64,000 nucleotides of DNA. It comes from Type-B symbiont of Plautia stali (GTDB lineage: Bacteria; Pseudomonadota; Gammaproteobacteria; Enterobacterales; Enterobacteriaceae). The notes under the pieces are model-generated. The model saw only the letters and a program-made list of their open reading frames with translations, made no database searches and had not been told where the DNA came from. How positions within the stretch are numbered: the stretch's first letter is position 1; each line of letters starts with the position of its first letter. Positions 44,731 through 55,321 of the stretch are shown here, one piece after another. A program made the position numbers and the translations under genes. Location: the NCBI GenBank assembly GCA_001485295.1, contig BBOA01000009.1, positions 47,445-111,444 of the forward strand. The letters run 5' to 3'.

Positions 44731-45094
44731 GGGGCTGATTCTGGATTCGACGGGATTTGCGAAACCCGAGGTGCATGCCGAGGTGCGGTAGGCCTCGCTA
44801 AAAAACCGCAAAAAAATAGTCGCAAACGACGAAAACTACGCTTTAGCAGCTTAATAACCTGCCTAGAGCCCTCTCTCCCTAGCCTTTGCTCTTAGGACGG
44901 GGATCAAGAGAGGTCAAACCTAAAAGAGACCGCGTGGATGCCTTGCCTGGGGTTGAAGCGTTAAATCTAATCAGGATAGTTTGTCCGTAGCGTGTCTGTC
45001 CGCAGCTGGCGAGCGAATGTAAAGACTGACTAAGCATGTAGTACTGAGGATGTAGGAATTTCGGACGCGGGTTCAACTCCCGCCAGCTCCACCA
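44731..45094 (+). ncRNA. ssrA: tmRNA (SsrA)
   Basis: The 364-nt RNA begins GGGGCTGATTCTGGATTCGA and ends GCCAGCTCCACCA with encoded CCA, closely matching E. coli tmRNA (363 nt). The tag frame starts at the GCA at 44822 and encodes ANDENYALAA followed by TAA TAA, the usual enterobacterial degradation tag. The T-arm GGACGCGGGTTCAACTCCCG is intact. SmpB is intact next to it, so trans-translation should work. tmRNA 3' ends are common integration sites, but no integrase gene follows. Confidence 0.97.
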
Positions 45095-45239
45095 AAATTC
45101 TTCAAAGAAGATTACCAAAGTCATCCTTAGAAGTCCTGAAAGCCCGCCTGAATGCCCTGCTAATGTTCCTTATCGAATATCGGAGAGAGCGTCTGGGTTG
45201 GCGTGCGCCCCGGCGCAGCCCGCTCACGTCCTGCGCCTG

Positions 45240-47410
45240 CCGGTCTTAATCCCGGATAACTATCGCGCCTTTGCTCACCGCCGCCTTCGTCGTCGAGCTA
45301 TCGCAGCCGCTGTGATTCGCCCCACCAGTAGCCCGTCGCCATGTTGCCGGCAAACTCGCCAGTGCTGATGCCCGCGCTCTAGCGCTCAACCCTGAAGTCC
45401 GCCCGGTTCTCAATGTCGCTGAATCCGAGCGTGCCCGACTCCAGCAGGTTTGTATCTGCTGCGGCGGTGGAGCCGATAACCGCCCCGTCCAGCTAGGTGT
45501 TTCCCGACGGGTAACGTCAAAGCTACCCTTGCCCACAAAGATGCCGGTCTGCTCCTCCACGCTCTGCCAGTTGCAGTAGATCCTGTCGCGCTTTAAGGCT
45601 GAAATCGCAGCCTGCATGAAGCAGCCTCTAGCTCGCTTTGCCGCTGTTAAAAAGCCCGCCACCCAAGTTCAGGTTGAGGTTGCGGCTAGAAATCAGCACG
45701 CCTCTACCGTCGACATCGCCCAGCTAAACGCGCGCGTAAAACTGCGGCACCAGCACCGTCTGGCTAGAACCATCCGGCAGCTTGACCTGCGCGTTGACCA
45801 GCCAGACAATATCTTTTGTCAGCAGCACCATCTCATCTGCTCCGGCGTCAGCACCACACCGAGCTTCAGGTTTTACTGCTGGCTAAAGGCAATGGCGTTG
45901 TTCGTCAGCGCCCTGTACTGCTCTTCGTCGTTGCTGAAGCTGCTGAAGCCATCCAGATAAGGCTGACCCGATCGCTGTTCTGCGCTAAGCGTCCTGCATA
46001 TAGTCGCTGCTCAACCACTGCTTCTCTTGGGTAAAGCACGGATCGGTTTCCACCAGATATTTGCCGCCGGGCGACAGATTAGTTTTGAACAGGCTGCTGC
46101 TGTCTGGCAGACACGTATCCGGCCCGACGATGCGCACCACGCGCGCTATCTCGCCCTGCTGCGGCGCGACGCTGCTGGCGACTTCAAAGCGCTGTCCCCG
46201 GCGCCAGCGCCACTGGACTGGTGTTGGGTGTTGATATCGCCATGCCCGCGTTCATCGTCAGCATATTGCCTGCTATGATCTGGCTCTTATCGTTGAACAC
46301 CTTATCGGCGTTCACCGTCATATTGCCTCCCGCGATGATCTCCGCCAGATCGCTTTCGGCGATCTGCGTCTCCTGCACCGTGCTGGTGTAGTCATACTGG
46401 GTGAAATAGTCGTGATTGCTGCCGGTTTTTCCCGGCGTGTTGAGGTTCAGCAGCGAGTCGGCCGAGTTGCGGTCGACAAAGACGTCTTCTTCGACCGCTT
46501 TCCAGCGCACATTATCGCCCGACTGCTAATACTCGGTGGTTGCCTCCGTGGGAACGGTCGCCAGCTCGGTACTGAAATAGTCGTTGACGTTATTGATCTG
46601 CCCGGCGTCGAGCTACATATCGCCCGCCGACTCGATGGTGGCGCTGTGGTTGTTGAGGGTGTCGGCCTTGCCTATCGCCAGCCTATTGGCGTCCAGCTGC
46701 CCACTCAGCGCCATACCGCCGCGCTGTGGAAGCAAGCCGTGTCGCGGTTATCCAGCACCTAGAAGCCGAGCTCGACCGGCCAGCATAGCGGCGGTGCTGT
46801 TTTCCGCTAAGTTATTGAAGGTGCCGGTCTGCACGCCTACCGTATCGCCTTAAATCCATCCGGCCGCTACCAATCAGCATTGATTTCGCCGCTGGCGGCG
46901 TTCAGCAGCTTCTTGGCGCGCAGGTCCAGTTTGCCGCTGTTGACGACGTTGCCTAGCGTGATGAAGTTGAAGCTACCGTTGGCGATCATCTCGCCGCTGT
47001 TGTTCAGGCTCTGCTAGCTAACCAGCGTGATATCGCCGCGGGAGAGGATCTGGCGATCGTCCTGCTTTGATCGCGCCCGCGCTATTGGTCAGCGTCAGGC
47101 CGTCGCCTTGCAGCGAAAGATCTTCTCCGGCGGCTAGCTCGCCTTGGCTATGGTCGCGGCTTCGATGCCTTACTGCGCGCCCTGCATATCCTGATTGTTG
47201 AGCTGCAGCGCGTTGAGCGCGGCGATCGCGCCGCTGCTAATAAGACCGGCGGCGTTGTTGTCGATAACGCCCTGCACGCTCGACAGCAGCAGATCGCCGA
47301 AGCTCTGGATCTGCCCGCCGCGGTTATCCAGATGCGCTGTGGTAAGGCTGGCTACCTGCTCGCTGACCGCGCGACCGCCACTGCGGTTATCTCGGCTCGC
47401 CGCTTTTGCC
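45240..47410 (-). pseudogene. Filamentous-hemagglutinin/CdiA-type exoprotein remnant
   Basis: Scattered minus-strand fragments match the long repeat region of two-partner-secreted exoproteins (FhaB/CdiA): TTAHLDNRGGQIQSFGDLLL and LNALQLNNQDMQGAQ near 47180-47400, GGNMTVNADKVFNDKSQIIA near 46300, DGSSQTVLVPQFYARV near 45750, and ETGIFVGKG followed, in another frame, by [20 protein letters not shown] and [11 protein letters not shown] near 45400-45550. The last block is typical of the region preceding the C-terminal toxin of CdiA-like proteins. Many TAG codons, frameshifts and deletions are present. No toxin, immunity gene or TpsB partner is readable. The 5' end is fused to a P-type ATPase remnant near 47410. 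Confidence 0.75.
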
Positions 47411-47995
47411 GGCACAGTTGAAAACATGCGACAGCTGGATCTCATCCTGCGTCAGGGTGCCGGTTTTGTCGGTGCAGAGCAGATCCATCGCGCCAAGGTT
47501 CTGGACGGCGTTCAGCCGTTTGACAATCAACCTTGCGGCGCGCCATCGCCCCTTTCGCCAGATTGGAGCTGACGATCATCGGCAGCATTTCCAGCGTCAG
47601 TCCCACTGCGACGGCCAGCGCGAATAGCGTGGCGTCGATCCAGTCTCCTTTGCTGAAGCCGTTAATCAATAGCACCACCGGCACCATCACCAGCACAGAG
47701 CGGATCAGCAGCATGCTGACGCTGTTGACGCCGCGATCGAAGGCAGTCTCGGTGCTGCTGCCGACCAGCGACTTTGTCAGCGAGCCGAAGTAAGTCTGGC
47801 TGCCTGTCGCCGCCGCTATGACGCGTGCTGCCGCTTGCGACGCTGGCGCCCATCAGGCAAATATTGTCTCGCGACAGAAGGCTTTTGCCGTCCGGCTCGC
47901 TGCCGCTGTTTTTCACTGCCAGCTCGGCGCTAAGATCGACTTCTCTACCGGCAGCGATTCGCCCGTCAGCACCGCTTGGCTGACAGTAAGATCGC
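47411..47995 (-). pseudogene. P-type Mg2+-ATPase (MgtA-like) fragment
   Basis: Minus-strand pieces match the MgtA family: QAVLTGESLPVEKS near 47950, [40 protein letters not shown] then [10 protein letters not shown], and, in another frame, [20 protein letters not shown] with the phosphorylated Asp in [10 protein letters not shown]. About 195 codons of a protein of roughly 900 residues remain, with frameshifts near 47530 and 47780. Both ends are deleted into unrelated remnants (exoprotein on one side, ABC permease on the other). Confidence 0.75.
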
Positions 47996-48245
47996 GCGAG
48001 CGAATAAGGCGCAGATCAGCCTCGGCGGCATCATTCTCTCCGCCGCCGGTCTCGGCTTTCTCGGTATGGGCGTACAGCCGCCGACCGCCGAATGGGGCTT
48101 AATGGTCGCGGAAGGCAGTTCGACCAGTGGTGGGTTGCCGCCGCGCCCAGCGCGGCGATCCTGTTTGATCCTGTTCGATAGCCTACCTTTAACCTGACAG
48201 GCGACAACCTGCGCGACCGACTGGATACCCGCCATGCCAAATGAT
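47996..48245 (+). pseudogene. Peptide/nickel ABC transporter permease, C-terminal fragment
   Basis: The reading LGGIILSAAGLGFLGMGVQP then PTAEWGLMVAEGS, followed after a frameshift by DQWWVAAAPSAAILF and FNLTGDNLRDRLDTRHAK, matches the end of DppC/NikC-type permeases. The stop at 48243-48245 overlaps the following ATPase gene, as in such operons. The N-terminal two thirds are missing, fused to an mgtA-like remnant on the opposite strand. Confidence 0.7.
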
Positions 48246-48807
48246 CTGTTACTTCACGCCGAGTCGCTGAGCATTCGCAACGACGACGCGCTGCTGGTGG
48301 ACGACATCAGCTTTCGCATTGGCCGCGAGCGCGTAGCACTGATGGGCGGATCAGGTTCCGGCAAATCGCTGACCGCCCGCTCGCTGATGAGCCTGCTCTC
48401 CACTGCGCTGCTGAACGCGTAGAAGCTGGAGGTGGCCGGCCACAACGCGCTGCGCCTGAGTGAAAAAGGTAAAAGAGAAAGTGTGCGAGATGCTCCACGC
48501 CGTGGGCCTGCCGCAGCCGCGTCAGCTTTCCGGCAGCATGGATGCTGGCGCTGATCCGTCGTCTAGTGGAGGCGCACAACATGGGCATGCTACTGACCAG
48601 CCACGATCTGCAGCAGGTCTCCGAACACTGCGAGCGTGTGATAGTGATGTACAAGAGCCGCGTGCTCAATACGCTGCCCGCCGCCGACCTGCCGTGCGCC
48701 ACCCATCCCTATACGTGCACGCTCTGATCGTCGTGCCGTCCGAGAAAAGCGACCCACGGCGAACCACTGCTGGTGCTAGATCGCGCCGCGCTGGAGGCGA
48801 ATCATGA
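48235..48807 (+). pseudogene. Peptide/nickel ABC transporter ATPase (DppD-like), broken
   Basis: The ATG at 48235 starts LLLHAESLSIRNDDALLVDD with Walker A VALMGGSGSGKSLTARSLMS. A TAG follows LLSTALLNA. The middle, including the signature motif, is deleted or shifted (EMLHAVGLPQPRQLSG), and ALIRRLVEAHNMGMLLTSHD with the switch histidine and EHCERVIVMYKSRV remains in the last part. The TGA overlaps the next ATG. It is not functional. Confidence 0.75.
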
Positions 48808-49025
48808 TTAATCTTCAGCGGCTCAGCATCGCGCATAAACAGGGCTATGAACTGCGCACCGTGATGCATGAGGTCGACCTGCAGATTAACGCCGGCGAGT
48901 GCTTCGGCCTAGTCGGACCGTCCGGTTGCGGCAAGTCGTCGCTACTGTGGGTAATAATGGCTGGGCTTAATCCGCACTGGCAGGGCAGCATGCAGCCGAC
49001 GGCGCGGAGTGCCAAGTTTTGCTGA
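48804..49025 (+). pseudogene. Peptide/nickel ABC transporter ATPase (DppF-like), N-terminal fragment
   Basis: MINLQRLSIAHKQGYELRTV is followed by EVDLQINAGECFGLVGPSG with Walker A GPSGCGKSSLL, then IMAGLNPHWQGS. After about 70 codons the frame runs into mmuM sequence on the opposite strand, so most of the gene is deleted. Confidence 0.7.
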
Positions 49026-49624
49026 CGCCGTCCGTACTGCTCGCCGGAATAGACCACCAGCGGCTTGCTGGTCAGCGCCACGCAGTTGACGCCCAGCGCG
49101 ACAGCCTGCAGCTGAGCGTGCAGAAAGGCCGGTCACCTCGCGTAGCGTAAAAGAGAACCACTCCTTCACGCCGGGGAATTCCACCAGCAGCACAACCAGC
49201 GTCTGCTCTTCGGCGAACGAGGGCAGGGTTTCGCACGCCAGCAGATCCGCACCTGCCGCCAGCAGCACTTGCACGCGCGGACGGTGAAACACCTTCATCT
49301 CCTTTTCAATTGCCGCGATACTCCGCGCCGTTGGCGAGAAAGGCGCTGTACGGCTCGACCGATCCCGTCACCAGCAGCGCGACCTATAGCTGCGGACGAT
49401 AACCAGCCCGCGAGCGGCGAAGCCCTGCGGCGTCGCCTAGTAGCTGGCGGTAATGGCGACGCGCCCCCCGGTGGCGAATTAGCTCGGGGTTTTCCATCAG
49501 CTCCTTTGCCGACCAGAGCGCGTCCGCCAGATTGCAGCCGCGCCTTCAGTTCGGTCGCTAGCGCGCCGTCCAGAATAAGCGTGTCGTTTTCAGCCAGCGC
49601 CTGCACCACAGAATTATGCTGCAT
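49022..49624 (-). pseudogene. mmuM: Homocysteine S-methyltransferase MmuM, broken
   Basis: MmuM makes methionine from homocysteine with S-methylmethionine. The start QHNSVVQALAENDTLILDGA then LATELKARL is readable. Pieces follow in other frames: LADALWSAKELMENPELIR, LVTGSVEPYSAFLANGAEYR, RPRVQVLLAAGADLLACETL then PSFAEEQ, and EWFSFTLREVT. The zinc-binding C-terminal part is mostly gone; only LVVYSGEQY is left. At least four frameshifts and a TAG are visible. It lies next to mmuP on the same strand, the usual arrangement. Confidence 0.82.
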
Positions 49625-50390
49625 CATTCGCCTCCTCAGCCTGCGATTTTTTATGGGTGACAGCGTAAACCGCATAGCAGAACAATACAAAGGGAATACC
49701 GCACTAGAGCGCGATGGTGCTGCGAAGGATCGAACGCCAGCCTGACGCACGCCAGCAGGCAGAGGACGAAGCCCAGTATCGGCGTTAGCGGATAGAGCTG
49801 CACGCGGTAGACCAGCTCGCTCAGCGCCCTGCCCTGCGCCAGATGACGGCGGCGGAATATGTAGTGCGAGGCGCAGATACTGAGCCAGAGGCGATCACCG
49901 CGAAGCCGGAGATGGCGGGCAGCGCAATGAAGACCGTGTCCGGCGCGATAAAGGCGATGATGGTGTGACGACTTTGATCAGCGAGAACCAGAATTCCCCC
50001 TTGGCGAAAAAGCGCATGAAGATAATATTCATCAGGTAGATGGCGATGCAGAACAGCAGACACCAGATCCACACCGGCACCTGCGGAAACTAGTACTGCA
50101 TGCAGAAGCCCTCGGTGGTAAAGCTGGAACCGAGCGCTACCGTCTAGGTAAGCTAGGATGGTGTAGCAGGCGGTCGGGCTGAGATAGCGCGCGGCATAGA
50201 TTGTGAAACGCGCCGGTTTCCGGCATCGCCACCGACAGTTCGCCCCGACAGACCACCAGCACACCAATTAGCTAGGCGAGCAGCGTGCCCACTGCTGCGC
50301 CAGTGGTGGAAATTATATAGCGGTATTAAAGAACAGCCCGGTGCCGATGTCGCCACCTAGCGACAACATTACCAGGTGGCGCGTTTTCAT
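49625..50390 (-). pseudogene. mmuP: S-methylmethionine permease MmuP, internal deletion and frameshifts
   Basis: The start [20 protein letters not shown] then FNTAI and the segments LIGVLVVCRGELSVAMPETG match MmuP (amino acid/polyamine permease family). After [12 protein letters not shown] the sequence jumps to [19 protein letters not shown], which lies about 250 residues further on in E. coli, and then to [17 protein letters not shown] sequence. Frameshifts and TAG codons occur on both sides of the deletion. Loss of mmuP and mmuM together removes S-methylmethionine, a plant-derived methionine source. Confidence 0.82.
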
Positions 50391-50541
50391 AATTGATCCC
50401 GTGACGAATTTTCCTGCTAGCTCATCTTTTATCCATATGGACGTCTAAACATCTATATGGCAAAATTATACGCGTCGCTGAAAGGAATTGCAACGGTGTG
50501 TTAGCCAGACAGGTGCCCCGCACGCACGGAGCTGACCGCCG

Positions 50542-50877
50542 TCAGCCGAAAACGTTTTGCAGATAGCGCTCCAGCGCGACGCGTGAACTGAATCCGTGGG
50601 GAATGCCGTAGTGCTCCTGCGACTCGCCCGCCAGATAAAGCGGAAACCGGGTGTAGTGATCGCAGGTCTTTACTTCAGACGCCGGTTCGGCAAACGGCTG
50701 GCTCTTCTCTTTTAGAGCGGGGTGGATCACCAGCGCCGTGCGTCCCATACGGGTTTCGCGGTTAACGTAGACATAGCTTTCGCCACGGCGATAGCCATAG
50801 GCTTTGGGCGTGACCTCATCCACTTCAAATCCCGCTTTTTCCAGAACGCGCGCTACCTCATTGGGTCGTAAATACAT
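50542..50877 (-). CDS. ygaC: Conserved protein YgaC (DUF2002)
   Basis: The 111-residue protein is close to E. coli YgaC along its length: [60 protein letters not shown] and [20 protein letters not shown]. Its function is unknown; as I recall, E. coli ygaC is under Fur control. I chose the ATG at 50877 with GAGGAG upstream and alignment to the E. coli start. It is one of only three intact genes between 45 and 64 kb, which suggests it is still under selection. Confidence 0.93.
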   Translation of the reverse strand: MYLRPNEVARVLEKAGFEVDEVTPKAYGYRRGESYVYVNRETRMGRTALVIHPALKEKSQPFAEPASEVKTCDHYTRFPLYLAGESQEHYGIPHGFSSRVALERYLQNVFG

Positions 50878-51027
50878 GCTCTCTCCTCTCTTCTTTTCTT
50901 TCAAGCCTTGCAACAGCACGTCGCCGTGCGGCTTTCGGAATTTCCCTAAACCTCGGATGTGCCGATGCGTTTATCCGCGCATCGTCTTACACTCAGTATT
51001 ACGTTTAAAATCAAAGGGAGCGAAAAA

Positions 51028-51311
51028 ATGTTTAATCGAACCACTAAAAACGATGATATTGATGTTAACTAGGATCTGAGCGGCTTCGCTGGAAGCACTG
51101 CTAAAATCCTACGGCAGCGAAGCGAAAAATGAAGTGGACTCTGCGCGCAGCTAGGCGCAGGCGCTACTGAAGTAGACGAGTGCGAAGCTGAATGGCAGTC
51201 ATAATCGCGTTTTTCAGGCCGCGCTCGACGCAGGCTATCAGGTCGATGTCTATGTGCATGATAAACCCTATCACGGCGTCGGCATTGGCGCTGCTGGTCG
51301 GCCGTCGCTAA
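51028..51311 (+). pseudogene. ygaM: YgaM (ElaB/YqjD-family ribosome-associated protein), broken
   Basis: YgaM-type proteins are small, ribosome-associated and anchored in the inner membrane by a C-terminal segment. MFNRTTKNDDIDVN is followed by TAG, then DLSGFAGS, a frameshift, KSYGSEAKNEVDSARS with TAG, AQALLK with TAG, TSAKLNGSHNRVFQAALDAG, and the remnant YVHDKPYHGVGIGA leading to ALLVGRR at the end. Three ambers and two frameshifts are visible. A strong terminator follows 8 bp later. Confidence 0.82.
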
Positions 51312-51318
51312 CGCCGCT

Positions 51319-51351
51319 TAAAAAAAGCCTCGCCATCGCGAGGCTTTTTTT
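51319..51351. terminator. Terminator after ygaM
   Basis: AAAAAAAGCCTCGC, loop CATC, GCGAGGCTTTTTTT form a perfect stem with long A and T runs. It may work in both directions. Confidence 0.92.
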
Positions 51352-51491
51352 GCCCTTTTTTAGCCACCCGCCTTTACAAAAAAATTTCTCATTTATTCTC
51401 TATCATCCGGACACAAGATGCGATGCGAGCCGCAACGATGCCAGAAACGCAGGCGTTCGCTTCGATATCATATCACTCTGTCCATAAGCAA

Positions 51492-51737
51492 ATGGAAATA
51501 CGGTATTTTTATACTAAAGATAACTGTGTTCAGTGCAAAGCCACCAAAAACGCAATGGATTGCTAGGGTATCGACTATCAGCTGATCAATCTCGACGCGC
51601 AGCCTGACGCCGTCGACAACCTGAAATCCCTTGGCTACCGTTAGGTGCCAGTGGCGATAGCGTACGACGATCACTAGAGCGGCTTCTGCCCAGATAAGAT
51701 CGCCGGCCTGTGTCAACTCGCGGCGGTTGGAGAGTAA
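51492..51737 (+). pseudogene. nrdH: Glutaredoxin-like NrdH, full-length frame with three ambers
   Basis: NrdH is the electron donor of the NrdEF ribonucleotide reductase. The frame has 81 sense positions, exactly the E. coli length, with no frameshift. The CxxC motif is intact in NCVQCKATKNAM. TAG occurs at DC*GIDYQLINLD, GYR*VPVAIA (E. coli Gln) and DDH*SGFCPD (E. coli Trp in SWSGFRPD). It stops 4 bp before nrdI. With standard decoding no product longer than about 26 residues is made. Confidence 0.88.
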
Positions 51738-51741
51738 CGCT

Positions 51742-52153
51742 ATGTTTCCACTGGTCTATTTTTCCAGCCTGTCGGAAAACACCCATCGGTTTATTACCCG
51801 TCTAGGTATGTCGGCGCACCACATTCCGCTCGACCTCGCCGCGCGCCTGCAGCAGCAACCCTACATTCTGGTGGTGCCCAGCTATGGCGTCGGCCGCCGC
51901 GGCGCGGTGCCCAGACAGGTGATCCATTTCTTAATACTGAATCGAACCGGCACGGCATTCGTGGCGTGATCGCAGCGGGCAACCGTAATTTCGGCGAGGC
52001 CTACTCTACTGCCTAGCCGGCTACATTATCGCGCAGAAGTGCAAAGTTCCCATGCTGTAACGCCTTGAGCTAATGGGAACGCCCGAAGACATCGCTACGG
52101 TTAGAGCAGGAGTAACTCAATTTTGGCAACAACAGACACCCTCAATGACGTAG
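51742..52153 (+). pseudogene. nrdI: Flavodoxin-like NrdI, frameshifted
   Basis: NrdI is the flavodoxin that activates the dimanganese cofactor of NrdF. The first part, [40 protein letters not shown] and IHFL, is readable. A frameshift near 51935 leads to [14 protein letters not shown] in another frame, with TAG codons and another shift, and the end reads VRAGVTQFWQQQ. The 3' end overlaps the nrdE start, as in E. coli. Confidence 0.86.
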
Positions 52154-52955
52154 CGATCGACTACCACACGCTGAACGCCATGCCAAACCTTTATGATGCC
52201 GATGGCCGCATGTAGTTCAGCAAAGATCAGGAAGCGACGCACCAGTTTTTTCTGCAGCATGTCGCGCCGAATACGCTCGCTTTCACCAGCGCGGCGGAGC
52301 ATCTGCGCTATCTGGTGGCGGAAGGCTATTACGAAGCGGCGGTGCTGAATTAGTACGACTTCGACTTTCTGTGTCACTTTCATGACGAAGCGGCGGCTTG
52401 GGGCTTCGAATTCAAAACCTTTCTCGGCGCGTAGAAGTTCTACACAAGCTATACGCTGAAGAGCTTCAACGGCAAACGCTACCTGGAAAGCTTCGAACAG
52501 CGCGCCTGCATGGTGGCGCTGACGCTGGCCACGCGCTGCTGGAAGAGATGCTGAGAGGTCGTTTTCAGCCCGCGACGCCTACCTTTCTCAACTGCGGCAA
52601 ACAGCAGCGCGGCGAGCTGGTCTCCTGCTTGCTGCATATCGAAGACAATATGGAGTAGATCGGCCACGCGGTGAACTCAGCGCTACAACTCTCCAAACGC
52701 GGCGGCGGCGTGGCGTTTCTCCTCTCTAATCTCTAACCTGCGTGAAAACGGCGCGCCGCTCAAACGCATCGAGAACCAGTCGTCGGGCGTGATCCCGGTG
52801 ATGAAGATGCTGGAGGACGCTTTCTCTTACGCCAACCAGCTGGGCGCGTGTCAGGGCGCAGGCGCGGTCTGGCTCAATGCGCACCATCCTGATATCCTGT
52901 GCTCTCTCGATACCAAGCGGGAAAACGCCAACGAGAAGGCCGCATCAAAAGGCGT
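52123..52955 (+). pseudogene. nrdE: Ribonucleotide reductase NrdE, N-terminal third
   Basis: NrdE is the large subunit of the aerobic class Ib reductase. The apparent start is TTG at 52123 (ATTDTLNDVAIDYHTLNAMP). TAG interrupts GRM*FSKDQ, VLN*YDFDF and [15 protein letters not shown] (Trp in E. coli). Frameshifts near 52530 and 52735 separate [20 protein letters not shown] then GELVSC (the first active-site cysteine) from [19 protein letters not shown]. After TKRENANEK homology ends; about 450 C-terminal codons and the start of nrdF are deleted. Confidence 0.88.
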
Positions 52956-53556
<601 letters not shown>

Positions 53557-53823
53557 ATGGCAATTAAAATTGAAGTAAAAAATCTCTATAAAATATTTGG
53601 GGAAAACCCCGATCGATCATTTAAATATATTGAAAAAGGCGAAAGCAATAGAGACTATTCTGGCGAAAACCGGATTATCTCTGGGCGTCAAGAACGCCAG
53701 TCTGGCCATTGAAGAAGGCGATATCTTCGTTATCATGGGACTCTCCGGCTCTAGAAAATCGACCATGGTTCACCTTCTCAATCGTATGATAGAACCTACA
53801 CGAGGCCAGGTCATCATTACCTA
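53557..53823 (+). pseudogene. proV: Glycine-betaine ABC transporter ATPase ProV, 5' fragment
   Basis: ProV energises the ProU osmoprotectant importer. [20 protein letters not shown] then SFKYIEKG is followed by a frameshift. [20 protein letters not shown] and Walker A, altered to GLSGSRKST (Gly to Arg), continue in another frame to [14 protein letters not shown] and a TAG. The remaining three quarters of proV, all of proW and most of proX are deleted. Confidence 0.87.
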
Positions 53824-54048
53824 GACGCCCTACTGTCTGAGCGACGTGCTGAAGCCAGGCCGCGCGTCGTCTGTCTGCAGGTGCCGTTCTCGTCGCTGCT
53901 GGGGGCGCAGAGCAAGGTCGACACCAAACTGCCGAACGGCGCTAACTACGGTTTCCCGGTCAATACTATGCATATCATGGCGAATAAAGCCTGAGCGGAA
54001 AAGAACTCGATGGCTGTATTCAGGACGCGCTTGCGGCCGCTAAATAAA
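53824..54048 (+). pseudogene. proX: Glycine-betaine-binding protein ProX, 3' fragment
   Basis: The fragment after the junction reads [24 protein letters not shown] sequence, then [20 protein letters not shown] with NKA and LDGCIQDALAAAK to the TAA at 54046-54048, matching the end of ProX. A TGA and frameshifts are present. It is the only trace of proX; proW was not found. Confidence 0.82.
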
Positions 54049-54061
54049 CGCGACTCACTTC

Positions 54062-54081
54062 GGGGCGGAACTCTCCGCCCC
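54062..54081. terminator. Possible terminator after proX remnant
   Basis: GGGGCGGA, loop ACTC, TCCGCCCC form a perfect 8-bp GC stem 14 bp after the proX stop, but no T-run follows. Confidence 0.4.
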
Positions 54082-54222
54082 TTCGCTGAGCAGCGAACCG
54101 ACTGGTACGTCCTGTCAATTTACACATTAATGAAATAGTTTTTTAGGTTACTATTATCCGATTATAATTATTATTACCTGCCTTAACTGTCCATAAATGC
54201 GAATCGCCCAACTCTGACCCCC

Positions 54223-55321
54223 ATGTTGGTGCTGTTGACAACCTTTCCGTGGCAAGCAACTACTATTTGCAGCCGCCGCTCCATACCCGTCGCCAAGGAT
54301 TTTGGCCTCTCCGTCAGTCTGGCGGGATTTATCGTCACCACGGCGCCGCTCGGCTACGCCTGCGGGCTGCTGGTGCCGCTCTGATCGCCGCGCCTTGATT
54401 GTCAGTATGAGCCTGCTAGCTGCGGGCGGCATGGTGATCACCGCCACCTCATCTCTTTTGCCTTATTGCTGCTGGGCACTTGTGCTGACCGGGCTGTTCT
54501 CGGTGGTGGCGCAGATCCTAGTGCTGCTCGCCGCGACGTGGCGGCGCCGGAGAAACGCGGCAAAGCAGTGGGCACGGTGATGAGTGGTCTGCTGCTCGGC
54601 ATCCTACTGGCGCGCTAGCGCAGCTCGGCGGTTAGCGCACCGTCTACTGGACCGCCAGCGTCTTTAATGGCGCTGATCGCGCTGTAGCGCTTTCTGCCGT
54701 AGGTCAAACAGTGTCGGTGTCGCCTAACTATCCACAACTGCTGAAGTCGATTTTCCAGCTCTACCGGGCAAATCGCGTGACCCGTACCCGCGTCTGGACC
54801 AGCTATCTCTCTTTCGCCAACTTTAGCGTACTCTGGAAGTCGATGACGTTTCTGCTGGCCTCGCCGCCCTATAACTACACAGAAGGTGAAATCGGTCTAC
54901 TGGGCCTGGTCGGCACGGCGGGCCGGTTCGCTGGCGGATAGCTAGCAGATAAAAGCAAAGCCCGACTGACCATCTCGCTGGGGCTGCTCATTATGCTCGC
55001 CTCCTGGAGCATGACGGCGCTAGGCGCGCACTCTTTAACAGCGCTGATCTCGGCATTCTGCTGCTCAACCTAGCGGTTCAGCGCGTGCATATCACCAATC
55101 AGAACATGATCTACAGCCAGATGCCAGAGGCGCGCAACCGCCTGACGGCAGGCTATATGACCAGCTATTTTATCGGCGGCGCGTTCGGTTCCATTCTTTC
55201 CGCCAACACTTTTCATATCGCTGACTGATACGGCGTGTGCGCCGCCGGCGTCGTCATGACGCTGCTCAATCTGCTAATCTAGTGGCGCGGCTACCGCTTC
55301 GAATCTTCCTTAAGTAAGTGA
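54223..55321 (+). pseudogene. MFS transporter (YgaY position), broken
   Basis: In the E. coli ygaY position between proX and emrR, fragments of a major facilitator protein can be read: FGLSVSLAGFIVTTAPLGYA then CGLLVPL, EKRGKAVGTVMSGLLLGILL, VWTSYLSFANFSVLWKSMTF and GEIGLLGLVGTAGRFAGG, followed by LADKSKARLTISLGLLIMLA. At least five TAG codons and several frameshifts break it. ygaY is also a pseudogene in E. coli K-12, so decay here need not be specific to this lineage. The substrate is unknown. Confidence 0.7.

Noticed and set aside
45095..45239. Integrated island or prophage at the ssrA 3' end
   Set aside because: No integrase and no duplicated 3' end of ssrA was found within the window. 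The downstream remnants could equally be ancestral.
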